A stretch of 32,610 nucleotides of DNA from Lingula anatina (taxonomy: Eukaryota; Brachiopoda; Lingulata; Lingulida; Lingulidae): assembly GCF_001039355.2 (NCBI RefSeq), contig NW_019775604.1, forward strand, positions 64,001 through 96,610, written 5' to 3'. Both the position numbers and the translations under genes were made by a program. Of this stretch, positions 1-10,465 are shown piece after piece; position 1 is the stretch's first letter; each line of letters opens with the position of its first letter. Under the pieces are notes generated by a model that did no database searches, had not been told where the DNA came from, and saw nothing but the letters and a program-made list of their open reading frames with translations.

Positions 1-1163
1 GTTCTAAATCACTAACCAGTTACAACTTACGGATAATTAAAGAAAAGTGAATAGCAAAGGTCTTATGTCTATTTTTCAAATTATTACTGTTACAGGCACT
101 TGATTTTCTTATTATCTATACCTATCCAGAAAACAAATTAGATAGCTTTTGAATTTTACAAACACTAACTATAACCAATGAGATGGTTATCAATTCACCC
201 AGAGATGTGTATCCATTTAATCAATGAACAAAAGCCAATAAATCAATACCTGGTGCTTCAAATCCTAAATCAATACTGTCCATTGTTATTCCAGGGTCCT
301 GGAAGAAGAAAGACAGTAAATTATCAATATGGGCACATTTCTAATCCACATAAAAATGAGTGCTAAATGAGGCAGAATAGTTGAAAAAATTCATAACAGA
401 ACCTTAACACAATGACTTATAAAAAAAAAAAAAAGCTTAAAAAAACAAAAAATAGATGAGTCATTTTTCAACTTTCAATAGCAAAAACAAAAACAATAAA
501 AAATGTCATGACAGGTGACAGAATGTAACATATTATATCATATCATAATAAAATTATAAATTCTATGTATAAAGCTGTGGTACATGTAGCAAACTTACAA
601 CTGTTTTGTCTTTAGCCTGTAGACCTTGCTTGGAGAGTCTTTCAGTAATCAAAAGACTAATTGCCTGAAAAAATAATTTTAAAAATCTAAGACAGAATAA
701 AACAATCAGAAATCCTGTTGCTTCCCAAGTAACAAGCCACTTGCAATGGGTCACTTAAGAGGAAATATACAGAGGACCCAGAGGAACCTTGACCAAAAGG
801 AGATCTTTGTGAATGTTGGATGGATTGTGGTGGTGCAGAGAAGTCTCAGGATGACATGAAGGGAAATAAGTGTTGCATTCTTTACAATGTGTTTGTTGTC
901 CAGGTAGTAGGCCAAATGGGTTTCACATGGTCTAAGACTGCTCGCATGCTCCATCAATTTGGTGGTCACCCTTGCTGTCATTTCACTCTTCTCTTCATAC
1001 TGCTACCAAACATGTGCATTCATGCTGATGCTTGGTTACTAACACAATGTCCATATTAGCTACATTCTTGGTCAGGGAATAAATCATTATTTTTGTGAAT
1101 CATGTATTAAAGAAAATGCACAACAAGTCTCTGAAAAAAAAGTCCGGTTGCAGTGTGCATGTA

Positions 1164-1224
<61 letters not shown>

Positions 1225-2236
1225 CTTACCTTGAGCACTATTCTGTGATCAATGTGTGGTGGGATGTTCAACATGGTGGCTAATGACATCACTCCTGCCT
1301 TGAAGTCTGGACTGTCAACTGAAAAATGTTACAGAATAGATGAATGACCATATAATAACCCAGAGAAATGCTGAAAACAGGTGGCAATGGCAGTTATGAA
1401 AAATTTGCCTGACTGACAGAAAATTTAAAATGACACCACTTAAAATAGTTGCCTGACTTGACAATTTTATAAGTCATGACTGATAGGATCGACAGTTTTA
1501 GGATATCTGACCACAACATCAACGCAGCTGCACTTCATCATATGCAATCTCAACACAACATTTTTCTGGATAGTATTAAGATATTCTATCCAAACTATCT
1601 AAACAAAATCTCAACACAAGATCTCCCAATCTCCCACTTTCAACCAATATTCCAATACAATGTCATCATATTTTTTTTACTGTTTAACTCTGTATCTTCA
1701 TTAACTATAATGGAGGTACAGCCACCTATGAAGGTCCACGTGGCTTAATGGCAACCAGATTCTAGAATAATTGCAATTATTACTGCTGTTTTGGTGGTGA
1801 AATGGAATTTAATATATTTCAATGAGTTGTTTCAGTGTACTTATTGTAAAATATGAATCTGTACAATGAGATAGTGCAGTATAATCTCAAAAAGAGCTTC
1901 TTAGGGTATATATGCCAATATGTTGAGATGCTGTTATAACTATGTAATATCTTAAGAGTGTGTAAGATGACAGTTAAGCCTCTCAGTTAATCATACTTAC
2001 AATCCATATTATCTAAAGGATTTGCTGACTGGATTTGAGGTTTTTCTTTGGTTTCCAGGTTATATGAAGCTTCTTTGTATTTGGATACTACTCAAAAGAC
2101 AAAGTATCAAGGTAAACTATAATATTAATATATTTTAAAAGATCCAATCATTCAAGGACATTTTACTGGCCCTGTGATAAGATGACTTTGCAAAACAAAT
2201 TTTGTCAACTATGATGTTACATCACAATTGAAACAC

Positions 2237-2279
<43 letters not shown>

Positions 2280-3250
2280 GTATTTATATTATTATACCAT
2301 TATCTCCATATACTAGACGTACAGCATAGCCAAGCAACCATTCTGTCACTGCATTCCTATCATGAGATTTGATAGGGCACCCTAGATCTTGAAGATACTG
2401 AAATAGAAATATGGACCTGAAAATTTATATCTAGTCACTCTGCAATTTAAGACAAAACAATGCCACTGAACATTTTTTTCACTTAACTAAGACAGCGGAA
2501 TTCAAAACTTAAAAAATCTGTTGGGCTGGTATAATTTAGACTTGCTAGCAAGAGCAAAAATGAACAATGCACATGACTTGACAAATGCATAGTAAGCATG
2601 AGAACAACTAACTTCTGAGAACTACTAGTCCAGATGACCAATTATTGTCAAAGTTATAATATGGAGATATAATTTTAAGTGTGTCCATGATGCTCAATTG
2701 ATGTAAGTATAATCATACCTCGTTAAATGCTGAGTCCCATTCAGGAGCCTCGGTTTTCCTAAGCTTAGCACGTTCTTCTATTTTGTAGTGTCGGATTTTC
2801 TGGTCCTCCAGCCAAACCACAAACAAGCGAAACTTGCTTTCATCTATGGAGCATAAATATTATGTGATGATTTACTTCAAAAATATATAAAACAATTAAA
2901 ATATAATAAATTTCTATTAAATAATAAACTTGTACAAGACTCATTATATGCCAAAAGAGAGAGAAAAACAGTTCATTTCAACAGTGCCAGTGTTGAACAC
3001 TGGTACTTCAAATAAGTGCTTTTTTTCTTGTCTAAGACTGGAAGAAGTACAAACTGTCTTTTTGGCATTGATAGTTTTATTTTTATATGTATATAAAAGT
3101 GTAAACTGAAATAATATAAAACAACTGTTAGTCATTAAATATGTTTATAATAAATACATTGAAAGGTATTTGTCCAATGAAAGTCTTACCGTCAGTGGTA
3201 AAATTATTTGGATTTGGATAATCTAATGCTTGTAGTTTTCTCCTAAACAT
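1..3250 (-). CDS. RTRAF: RTRAF (C14orf166/CGI-99-like), 3'-partial, with a frame break in exon 2
   Basis: RTRAF is an RNA-associated factor; in vertebrates it belongs to the tRNA ligase complex and to RNA transport granules. Seven coding exons are visible on the minus strand: 3250-3190, 2845-2719, 2397-2298, 2087-2001, 1318-1230, 664-599 and 298-250. All have GT-AG borders. The start MFRRKLQALDYPNP matches the family N-terminus. Exon 2 gives WLEDQKIRHYKIEER, exon 3 gives DRNAVTEWLLGYAVRLVYGDN, and exon 5 gives FDSPDFKAGVMSLATMLNI. Exon 7 (ending DLGFEAP) stops at phase 1, so the last exon or exons, corresponding to the family's C-terminal helix-rich region, lie left of position 1. Oddity: exon 2 carries two extra bases near 2817-2824 relative to the conserved reading FV/VWLED, which shifts the frame to an early stop. 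Everything else is well conserved, so an assembly error or a rare allele is likelier than a pseudogene. Identity is recalled from the family sequence, not searched. Confidence 0.9.
1167..1222. repeat. (CA)28 microsatellite next to the RTRAF exon 5 donor
   Basis: A pure CA run. On the gene strand it reads (TG)28 and starts eight bases after the GT of the exon 5 splice donor (exon 1318-1230). Confidence 0.97.
2239..2274. repeat. (GA)18 microsatellite
   Basis: A pure GA run in RTRAF intron 3, about 20 bases downstream (in gene orientation) of the exon 3 donor. Confidence 0.97.
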
Positions 3251-3633
3251 GAGTAAGGCGCCCAAGCAAACTGTTAAAGAAGTATGCCCCCTGCAGTTTA
3301 AGTATTATACCCAACCTAAAAGCTCACTGCTGCAGACACGAGGCGAAAAATGGTTGCAGCTAACAACCGATACTATACATGAGTTATTTCAAGAAAGTTC
3401 ACCGAATGATAAAAACTAGCCAAAACTGCGTGTAATAGGAATATATTTTCGCCAGCTATTATATCATATTTAGTTAATAGTATAAAACGAAATGGTATGA
3501 TGCTAAATGGTAACTTTAAACGTAGGGCTTTTCTTGAATGACCTTGCTTCGCATGTGCTTCTCTCTTCTTCAGACCGAAAATTCTAGACAAAAACGATCA
3601 CTCATACTATAATCATTACAAAAAGGCAACAAA
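3251..3633. promoter_or_regulatory. Probable bidirectional promoter interval of RTRAF
   Basis: About 380 bases separate the RTRAF start codon (minus strand) from an ATG followed by a splice donor on the plus strand at 3634. No repeat element interrupts the interval. Arrangement and spacing fit a shared head-to-head promoter. I see no clear TATA box, and the transcription start sites cannot be placed from sequence alone. Confidence 0.4.
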
Positions 3634-3651
3634 ATGACGGATCCAGCGAAG
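3634..3651 (+). CDS. Candidate first coding exon (MTDPAK) of an unidentified divergent gene
   Basis: An ATG preceded by AACAAA opens six codons (M-T-D-P-A-K) and runs straight into GTATGTTA, a good splice donor at phase 0. Read through, the frame stops six codons after the donor. The position, divergent from RTRAF, fits a first exon. I could not find a matching acceptor or following exon. Joining to THAP gene A through the CAG at about 4198-4200 would put that gene out of frame. The rest of such a gene is therefore unplaced, and the call is weak. Confidence 0.3.
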
Positions 3652-3912
3652 GTATGTTATCATCAGAATTAATAAGGATATATGAAAAATAGCTTTTTGG
3701 TGAATTTGTTATCACCATCTAAAATAATCGAGACTACTTCTCGTTTGAGTTTTAATTTTAATATTTTTTACTTCACACGGTCATGGCTTGCTCAGCTAAC
3801 ATATACTTCCTTATCAAGCTCGACCCGTTCTCTTAAAACGTTAACCATAGTCTTACACAGAAGTGAACTTTCACTTTTGTTTCAGTAAGGGTATTTACTT
3901 TTTAGGAAACTT

Positions 3913-3913
3913 N
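3913..3913. other. Ambiguous base (N)
   Basis: A single N lies just before a repeat-rich stretch. It shows that the window comes from a draft-quality assembly, which bears on how the RTRAF frame break should be read. Confidence 0.99.
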
Positions 3914-3914
3914 G

Positions 3915-4012
3915 TCAACTTTCATAGTCAACGTCATATCAACATAGTTTCAACGTTGACCATCGACGTTGATTCAACATTGATTCAATGTTGATTTGCC
4001 CGCTGGGTAATT
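3915..4012. repeat. CAACGTTGA-type repeat, probable end of a small transposon
   Basis: The stretch repeats variants of GTTGATTCAACATTGATT four to five times, so it can pair with itself, and it ends in TTGCCCGCTGGGTAA. This layout resembles the ends of non-autonomous DNA elements common in animal genomes. Only one end is visible here, so no complete element is claimed. It lies about 200 bases upstream of THAP gene A and may sit in its promoter region. Confidence 0.45.
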
Positions 4013-4211
4013 ACGCCGCGGGATATTCAGGCCACAGACCGTGATCATAAGACATACCGCAAATAGAAAATAGAATTTAGAAAATAGACATTGCATGTGA
4101 ACGAAGCCTAACCCCAAAACCTCGAATACGAGGCTAAAGCGGAAGTGAAACGGTAATGGTGATCCGTGACCCTGTGGAGCGTAACAAGTGTACACATCAG
4201 TTATTCCGAAA

Positions 4212-5817
4212 ATGGGGAAAGTTCGAAAGGGAAAAGGACGCTTCTGTGTAGCCTACGGTTGCACAAGCAGCTCTGCAGACAAGCTGTCATTTCATTTATT
4301 CCCAAAATCGACAAAAGCGCCTGCAATTAGGAGGCAGTGGATTGCATTTGTGAAAACTACAAGGAGAGATTTCCTGGAGCCCTCCCGGTATTCGGCACTT
4401 TGTGAGAAACATTTTGATGTTAAGTGCTACCCTTTGAAGTATCAGTTGCTGAGGAATATGGGGAAGGAAGATCAAATAGTACTAAAGAACTTATTACCAG
4501 ACGCTGTACCAACGATACACGTTCTCACTCCAGTGAATGAAGTTGCCCCAACAGAGTCACATGAAACTGCAAGTGCAACTATTAAAGCCAACGGTGATAA
4601 ACTGCTGAGGTCTGCATACAGGAAAAGGGAGATTTTGAGGGTAAGTTATACCTGTTCAAATCAGTATGACTTGTTAAGATATAAGGGGATATATAAAGCG
4701 TAGCAGCATATAATATGCTACTGCATGTACATGTACAGTACAAATAATGATATTATAATTGCCCCTCTATAGTTTGAACATTTGACAGATTTTGAATTGG
4801 TTCCTTATATATTTGCTCATGCTCCCCATTTTTTTTACTGTTTAATCCTTATTTCATTGTTGGAGTAGTATATCTTTTCCCAAATGCTATGTGCAAACAA
4901 ACAACAAAATTTGTTTCTAGCTGTTGTAGCAAGATGTTTTAAGAAGAAACATATATCAGAATCATTTTACAGTACTCATGAGTTCTTATAAGATTAATAA
5001 GGATTGAGTAGAGCATGTCAAAAGAATTTTTAATGTCTTTCCAGAAGGTGACACAACAGAAAATTCTCTATGAACTGGGGCCTTTGGTTGCTCTTTTTAA
5101 AATTACGTGTATCGGGGTATTTTGATTTAAAATGTATTTATTAGGTTTTCAACTGTTCGTAATTAGCCTAGCATGCAAGATACAGGCCCTTACCACTTTG
5201 CCTAGTATAATAAAAAAAATTAAGGCAAAATGTTCGCCAAGAATTTTAACTGAAGTATATATGTTAATGAAGTTATAATTTTTATTATTATATCCCCAGA
5301 TGTTACAAGATTATGAGACCAAGGGCCAACCAGCAGAAGATCTGGGAGATAGTCATTATACAGAGGCACAAGATGCCATGGATGGTAATGAGAATGCAAA
5401 TTCTTCCGTAAGTTTTTCCAGTACTTTTCTATTTTATATTTATGATAAATTATATGATTTTAAAGTAAATGATGACAGCATATACTGTATATAAGCTGTG
5501 GAGATTTTTTTCAATCACTTGTTAAGTTTTTTTAGCTTATCTTTAGGGTATAATTACCACTGTGTGTAAGTTTATTTCAGGAGAATGAATGGAATAATCT
5601 TACTTCATCAACATGTACGTTGAGTGTTGCCCTTATATTTTCAGAGATTAGTAACAAGAGGGACCCAGCTGAAGGGAATGAAACTGCCAAAAAGATTAGA
5701 AGCTGAACAGTCTAGACCTAAATCTCAATGTAAAGGTGGGATAACATCATCATATATTGTATTACCCTCTAATATCAGGGGCTTCTAAAATAATATACAA
5801 TATGAAGGGGACTGGGG

Positions 5818-5869
<52 letters not shown>

Positions 5870-7880
5870 ATATGAGGTTGAATGGTGTTATATGTGAAGT
5901 TGCCTGGTCATTTTTAGCTGAAAGTACACATGAGTGAAGCTGTGAGTGGGAAGTCGAAGCACATTTTCCAGTGACATGGTAAAATAATATTTTTTCTTTT
6001 GGCATTTTGAGCAGAGAATACTTGTAGAAAGAGGGGTTATTTGATGTAAAATGCTTTTAGTAAAAGACACATTCTAGGCTATAAATAGTGTGTTTTTCAT
6101 TTCTAGTTAATAACAACATGAAGGCTGGCTTCGATGGTTTACAAGTGATGATGGAGAGCAGTGATATCTGTACAGTGTCAGGGCAGCACAATGGTGTCAA
6201 GGTTGAAACAGGTATGTATAACAAAGTGTTACATGGGATATATGCAGGCCTGTAGCCAGGGGTGTTCGGGGGGGGGGGGAAATCTAAAGAACCGCCCTTC
6301 TTATCTGAAAAAGGTCCATTTTGATCTAGGTACAGAAAGGTTTTGTTGTTAAAGCAGTGGCGGATTTAGAGGGGTGTTAATGGTGAGTAATGCTCCCCCC
6401 CCCACACACACACACACACAATTTCTGGTCCCCTCTTGAAATTAAAATTTTGACTAGCTGAATCATAGTTCTAAACTGTTCCAAATGGCACCGTTCACCC
6501 TATAAAATATGAAATACCAAAATTTTTCGGGCCATTTTGCGGACCCTGACCCCACGGCAAGTGTGTGTGTGTGACCCCACGGCAAGTGTGTGTGTGTGAC
6601 CCCACGCCAAGTTTGTGTGTGTGTGTGGGGTGGGGTGGGGTGTCAGCTTGGCATCCACGGACCCCCCCTTCAAATAATCCTAGATCGGCCCCTGAAAAGG
6701 TTCACTTTTTCGGACCCCCCCCCCTTCTAAAATTGCTGGCTACCGACCTGATATGCTATGTCCATGAAGACGGGAGAAAAAGGTTCAAACATCTGATATT
6801 GAACTTACTTTGCTTCATACATGTTGAAAATCCCTGCAAGATGTTTGAATGAGTGGTGTTTCTTTTTTTTCTGCTCTAACTGCTGACACACTGCAAATTT
6901 GACACACTACCGTACTTGTATTCTTATCACAAACGAGACTTCTTAACCTTCTCAAGTACTGATTTTTTTGGTTGTTAATTTGTTATATAGGTGAGGAAGC
7001 TGACATGTTTTCCACTGGCAGCAGTGACCACCTGTTTGGCATGGAATCTGAGGACATTGAAGATAAAAACAAGATGCCTCAGTCAAGAGATGGGTTCACT
7101 GTGCCAGTGAGCTTTCGGGAGAAAAGAAAATGTATACAGCCTGAAAGGACCAACTCTGGAGAAGTCCCATTCAGATGCCGGTATTGTGAAGCGCGTTTTA
7201 ATATCAGACAGATTTATAATGGACATGAAAGGACTCACATTGGTGAAAATAAGCCACATAAATGCCAGTATTGTGAAAAGAGTTTTAGTTTAAAGAATCT
7301 TCGTATAAAGCATGAAAGGACTCACACTGGTGAAAAGCCTTACAAATGCCAGTACTGTGAAAAGGGTTTCTTTATCAAAAAATATTGTAAACAGCATGAA
7401 ATGTGCCACACTGGAAAGAAAATGGCCACACACCAGTCCTATGAAGAGAAATTTGTCAAATATGATCATGTGCAGAAGGAGTGGATCCAAGCCTCAGAAA
7501 ATCCACACGAGAGGAAGAGCCCGTATGTCATCCTTACAGATATTTCAAATGAGCATAATTATACAGGAAAAGTGATGACGGAGAACCATAGTAAATTTAT
7601 TCAAGAGGAGCCTGCCGTAATGCAGGATGAAACAGGGGTCTCACTTCAGTCTGTCAAGACAGAATTTCCAGTTGAAGATTTTGGGACAGAAGTTTCACTT
7701 ATAACTATCAAAAAGGAATTTCAAGCTGGGGAAATTACACTTAGAACAAAGGAGCAAAGGGATTTTCTCTCAGAAATCATTGTCAAAAAGGAGTTTGAGG
7801 ATAGCATTGCCCCAGAAGTGAGACCTGAGATACATCCTGTTGCCATGTTTAGAAATGTTTTTGCAGATACTGATTTATGA
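4212..7880 (+). CDS. THAP-C2H2 zinc-finger protein, copy A (540 aa, 3 fingers)
   Basis: Predicted nuclear DNA-binding protein. Five exons: 4212-4640, 5300-5407, 5645-5735, 6107-6211 and 6991-7880; the sum, 1623 nt, is 541 codons. Start: the ATG at 4212 (MGKVRKGKGRFC) fits THAP proteins better than the in-frame ATG at 4188. Residues 1-110 form a THAP domain: C12-x4-C17, W43, C64-x2-H67 and the family's AVPTI motif. Residues 245-300 are acidic linker. Three C2H2 fingers lie at about 305-385 with HERTHTGEKP-type linkers; the second-to-third spacing is canonical, the first-to-second linker has one extra residue. The tail (386-540) carries VKTE, IKKE and VKKE, matching the SUMO-acceptor consensus psi-K-x-E, and ends in AMFRNVFADTDL. 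It is a tandem paralog of copy B with a different THAP head. Target DNA and role (repressor, domesticated-transposon derivative) are unknown. Exon 3 has a competing acceptor at 5580, rejected because its frame stops. Confidence 0.85.
5829..5868. repeat. (GT)20 microsatellite
   Basis: A pure GT dinucleotide run preceded by a short AT run, inside intron 3 of THAP gene A. Confidence 0.97.
6355..6694. mobile_element. Nested miniature element, CAGTGGCGGAT family, copy 1
   Basis: It starts CAGTGGCGGATTTAGAGGGG and ends AGATCGGCCCCTG, which reads CAGGGGCCGATCT on the other strand, so the ends form imperfect inverted repeats. It lies wholly inside the 6245-6750 element and is therefore the younger insertion. 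The interior shares long stretches with the element at 9907-10193, for example TCCCCTCTTGAAATTA and AATGGCACCGT-type segments. No open reading frame is present. Confidence 0.75.
6547..6626. repeat. 26-bp minisatellite, three units
   Basis: Three near-identical units of the form GACCCCACGGCAAG followed by a GT run sit inside the nested element. The matching region of the copy at 9907-10193 has only one such unit, so the expansion happened in this copy. Confidence 0.85.
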
Positions 7881-8167
7881 TGTGACATACTTGTCTGATA
7901 CATACATTGTCTAATACATAAGACAATAGCCTTAGTGGGTATAAGATGTGATTAATTATTTATGGTTGAACCAACGTTGAAAGAAAAGTGACTCTAGTTA
8001 AAAAAGACTTCTTTCTTTTCATTTCTCCTTTTCTTGAAAGCTGAAATGTGAGTAAATTGGCCAGTGTGGTTCACTCCCAGTACGTTCGCCCACTGATACT
8101 CCCCCCGCATCGTTCGGCTGATCTTTAAATCCCCTCGCCTAAGCTTCTACGCACCGTTCTCCCCAAA

Positions 8168-8202
8168 CCCCCCCCCCACACACACACACACTGTTACCCC
8201 CC

Positions 8203-8235
<33 letters not shown>
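8168..8235. repeat. Compound poly-C / (CA)n microsatellite
   Basis: Two CA runs, each preceded by a C-rich run, separated by a short CTGTTACCC spacer. Intergenic. Confidence 0.95.
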
Positions 8236-8238
<3 letters not shown>

Positions 8239-8566
8239 CATAGAATCTTTTTGATTAAAACGCGACGTCCAAAACACAGTTCTAGGTTTAAAAGCCTTTT
8301 GTCATACGATTAGTTTCAAAGTTACGTATTCCCAGGATCCAAAGTGACACGTTAATGTACCACCAGCGCACGTGCTGACTGGTATCGTCCGCCGGCACTT
8401 CAAAAAAGAACAACAAACAACTGTCTCTTTTATTTAAATTTAATATCTCACATAGGAAATGAGAAATTTTTTCACACACTACACCAATCCAATTATTAAA
8501 TAAATAGAACTAGCAAACAATTTATGAACAAGTAGAATTTTAAAAAGCGACGCATAGGCCTACATA

Positions 8567-9496
8567 TAGGCCTACTAGTTTCTAAATCACTGAACTGCAT
8601 TGGCTTTCACCATAATATTTAGAGAAAGGTAGTCGTGGGTACGTTTTCTATGTAGTCCTGAAAATCCCGGTGTACCATTGAAATCTTACTTCTAAAAGGT
8701 GACGCCCCAGTCAGATTTTCATTATGAAAATCAAACTCCCCAATAAAAATTTCATAAACTATATTTTTGACTGGGTTCTTTATGAAGTAGGCCTATGTAT
8801 TGGAAATATTTGAACCTTATTAACCATTAAAACTGAATGGAGGGCGGTCTTTCTGTTACACGGACTCTATTTTGTTACACCGGTAGCAGGACTCCAGCGA
8901 TCGATTGCCGACTGTCTACCACAAGGTCGCCCAGAACATGCATGTTGCAAACTTATGACGGTAGCTGCTTTCATACCTATCCCCCGCTCAGAATACAAGA
9001 AAAACGTCTTAGTAAAATTGTATCTTCACAAGGAGCAAAAAGACGTGCTGGCTACTACATAATACTTGGAAGTCTTTTTCGCGCCATTCTGGCACAGATT
9101 AACAATTTTTAAAACACTGCTGAACTCATTTTACGCACTGCAAAACCGACAGCTTGGAGGCAAAATTTCAAATTGTTCTATGCCGTAGTTCCCAACATAT
9201 GCACATGGATACTTTTTTTGACAGAACCATATGCTTCGACAAAGCCATGCTTTGAACAGCCCAAAGGAGCACTATCCACTGCATATTACACAATGCAGCA
9301 ATATTACAAACATGGTAGTCATGCAGTTAATTGGTAGAGACACACCTAACTACACAAGCTCTGAGTTTTTCTGAGAAATGAAAGCGTTTGACCTTTGCAT
9401 ACCTCAGAAACATTCCATATTAGATGTCAAGTCTGTAGGCTACTAGTTTTTAAATCACTAAAATGGATTGGGATTTCACCAAAATATAGTGACAAA
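8567..9496. repeat. Pair of diverged direct repeats in an AGGCCT-rich region
   Basis: About 60 bases at 8567-8627 (TAGGCCTACTAGTTTCTAAA onward) recur in diverged form at 9436-9496 (TAGGCTACTAGTTTTTAAAT onward), in the same orientation and about 870 bases apart. The palindrome AGGCCT appears repeatedly here (near 8556, 8569, 8791, 9518, 9571, 9764, 9772). It could be an eroded transposon with terminal direct repeats. No coding remnant supports that. Confidence 0.45.
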
Positions 9497-9823
9497 AAAT
9501 AATTTACTAATATATAGGCCTAAGCTAAAAATGAATAGATGTACTGTATTTCTTTTTAAAAAATCAAACATAGGCCTACTTGTTACGTCCAAACGTGATC
9601 CATTTTACGTTTACGCTAACTTTTTATGTAGCTTTTAGATTTTTAACATTTGATTTTATATCTAAATCATTTGTATATCTTTGTTTTTTATATTTGATTT
9701 TTCAAAATGTTCAATATTTTTTTTAACACATTTTTCTTTAACCCCTCAAAGATCGAGGGCCACGTAGGCCTATAGGCCTATGTGTTAATTTTAGATCTGC
9801 CCTCTAAAAATAAGTTTATAAAT

Positions 9824-9896
9824 TATATTATATTATATTATATTATATTATATTATATTATATTATATTATATTATATTATATTATATTATATTAT
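9824..9896. repeat. (ATTAT)n pentanucleotide satellite
   Basis: About 14 near-perfect tandem copies of ATTAT, directly upstream of the second CAGTGG-type element. Confidence 0.97.
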
Positions 9897-9906
9897 TTCT
9901 AACAGG

Positions 9907-10193
9907 CAGTGGTGGATTTAGGGGGGGGGGGGGGTGAAGGGGGTCCTGACACCCCCCTCCCCCTTTCAATTTCTGGAAAAAAAAACACCATGGCAGTGGT
10001 CCCCTCTTGAAATTAGAATTATTTTGACTAACTGAATCATATAGTTCTTAATCGCACCACATGGCACCGTACACAATTTGAATTTCCACATTTTTCGGGG
10101 CCCCAAACCCCACGACAATTAAGGGAGGGGGAGGGCGCGGATTTGCATCCGCGGACCCCCCACCCCCTTCAAATAATCATGGATCCGCCCCTA
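9907..10193. mobile_element. Miniature element, CAGTGGCGGAT family, copy 2
   Basis: It starts CAGTGGTGGATTTAGG and ends GGATCCGCCCCTA. The interior aligns with the nested element at 6355-6694: CCCCTCTTGAAATTA, TTTTGACTAACTGAATCATA, CATGGCACCGT, then TTTTTCGGG and CCCCACG blocks. Two copies about 3.5 kb apart with matching ends support a real repeat family. No transposase is encoded. Confidence 0.75.
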
Positions 10194-10465
10194 ATTCTAC
10201 ACCTATATACAGATATTAAGAAAGAGGAAATAGCCTACCTATATATATTCTTTTAAATATAAAAAAAAAAATTGTGAACATTTAGGGAAATTTTTTAATC
10301 AGGCTCCTCAAGTTAGTAGTATGTATCCATTGTTTTTTCCTTACGTCATCAGTTTGTGCGGACTTCTGGTGCCCGCCATTTTTATACCCAGGACAGTGGG
10401 GGCCGGACAGTGTATGAAAGCGTGACGAAGTTTGTTGCTTTTTATCACTTATCTAAAGTTCAGCC

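Larger units (their letters stand above)
6245..6750. mobile_element. Non-autonomous DNA transposon in intron 4 of THAP gene A, interrupted by a second element
   Basis: The left end begins CAGGCCTGTAGCCAG. The right end, read on the other strand, begins CAGGTCGGTAGCCAG, giving imperfect terminal inverted repeats. Poly-G and poly-C blocks lie just inside each end. The paralogous intron of gene B (near 13391-13400) has the uninterrupted sequence GGATATATGCTG, so it acts as an empty site. The comparison gives a probable 5-bp target duplication, ATATG. No coding capacity is visible. CAGG-starting termini with GTAGCCAG recall hAT-like miniature elements, but the 5-bp duplication does not fit the usual 8 bp of hAT, so the superfamily is unassigned. 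Confidence 0.7.
7881..10465. other. Spacer between THAP genes A and B, repeat-rich, no gene recognised
   Basis: The spacer holds a CA-repeat block (8168-8235), a cluster of AGGCCT palindromes with a diverged direct repeat (8550-9790), a pentanucleotide satellite (9824-9896) and a miniature transposon (9907-10193). An AATAAA at 8499-8504 could serve gene A but is not distinctive in such AT-rich DNA. A 91-codon open frame at 8837-9112 has no recognisable domain, so I do not call it a gene. The last 130 bases (GTGCGGACTTCTGGTGCCC onward) lead into gene B and probably contain its promoter. Confidence 0.7.

Noticed and set aside
1095-1292. Open frames rich in His-Thr or Val-Cys on the two strands
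   Set aside because: They are translations of the CA/TG microsatellite. The real coding sequence here is RTRAF exon 5 on the minus strand.
4188-4211. Upstream in-frame ATG as start of THAP gene A
   Set aside because: It would add eight residues (MYTSVIPK) before the usual compact THAP N-terminus. The ATG at 4212 has a better context and fits the family.
5581-5706. Longer exon 3 of THAP gene A using the acceptor at 5580
   Set aside because: It is open for about 41 codons and looks protein-like, but it stops at TGA before the next donor. The acceptor at 5644 gives a frame that joins exon 4 correctly.
8837-9112. 91-codon open frame in the spacer
   Set aside because: No recognisable domain, no splice partners, and it lies in repeat-rich DNA.
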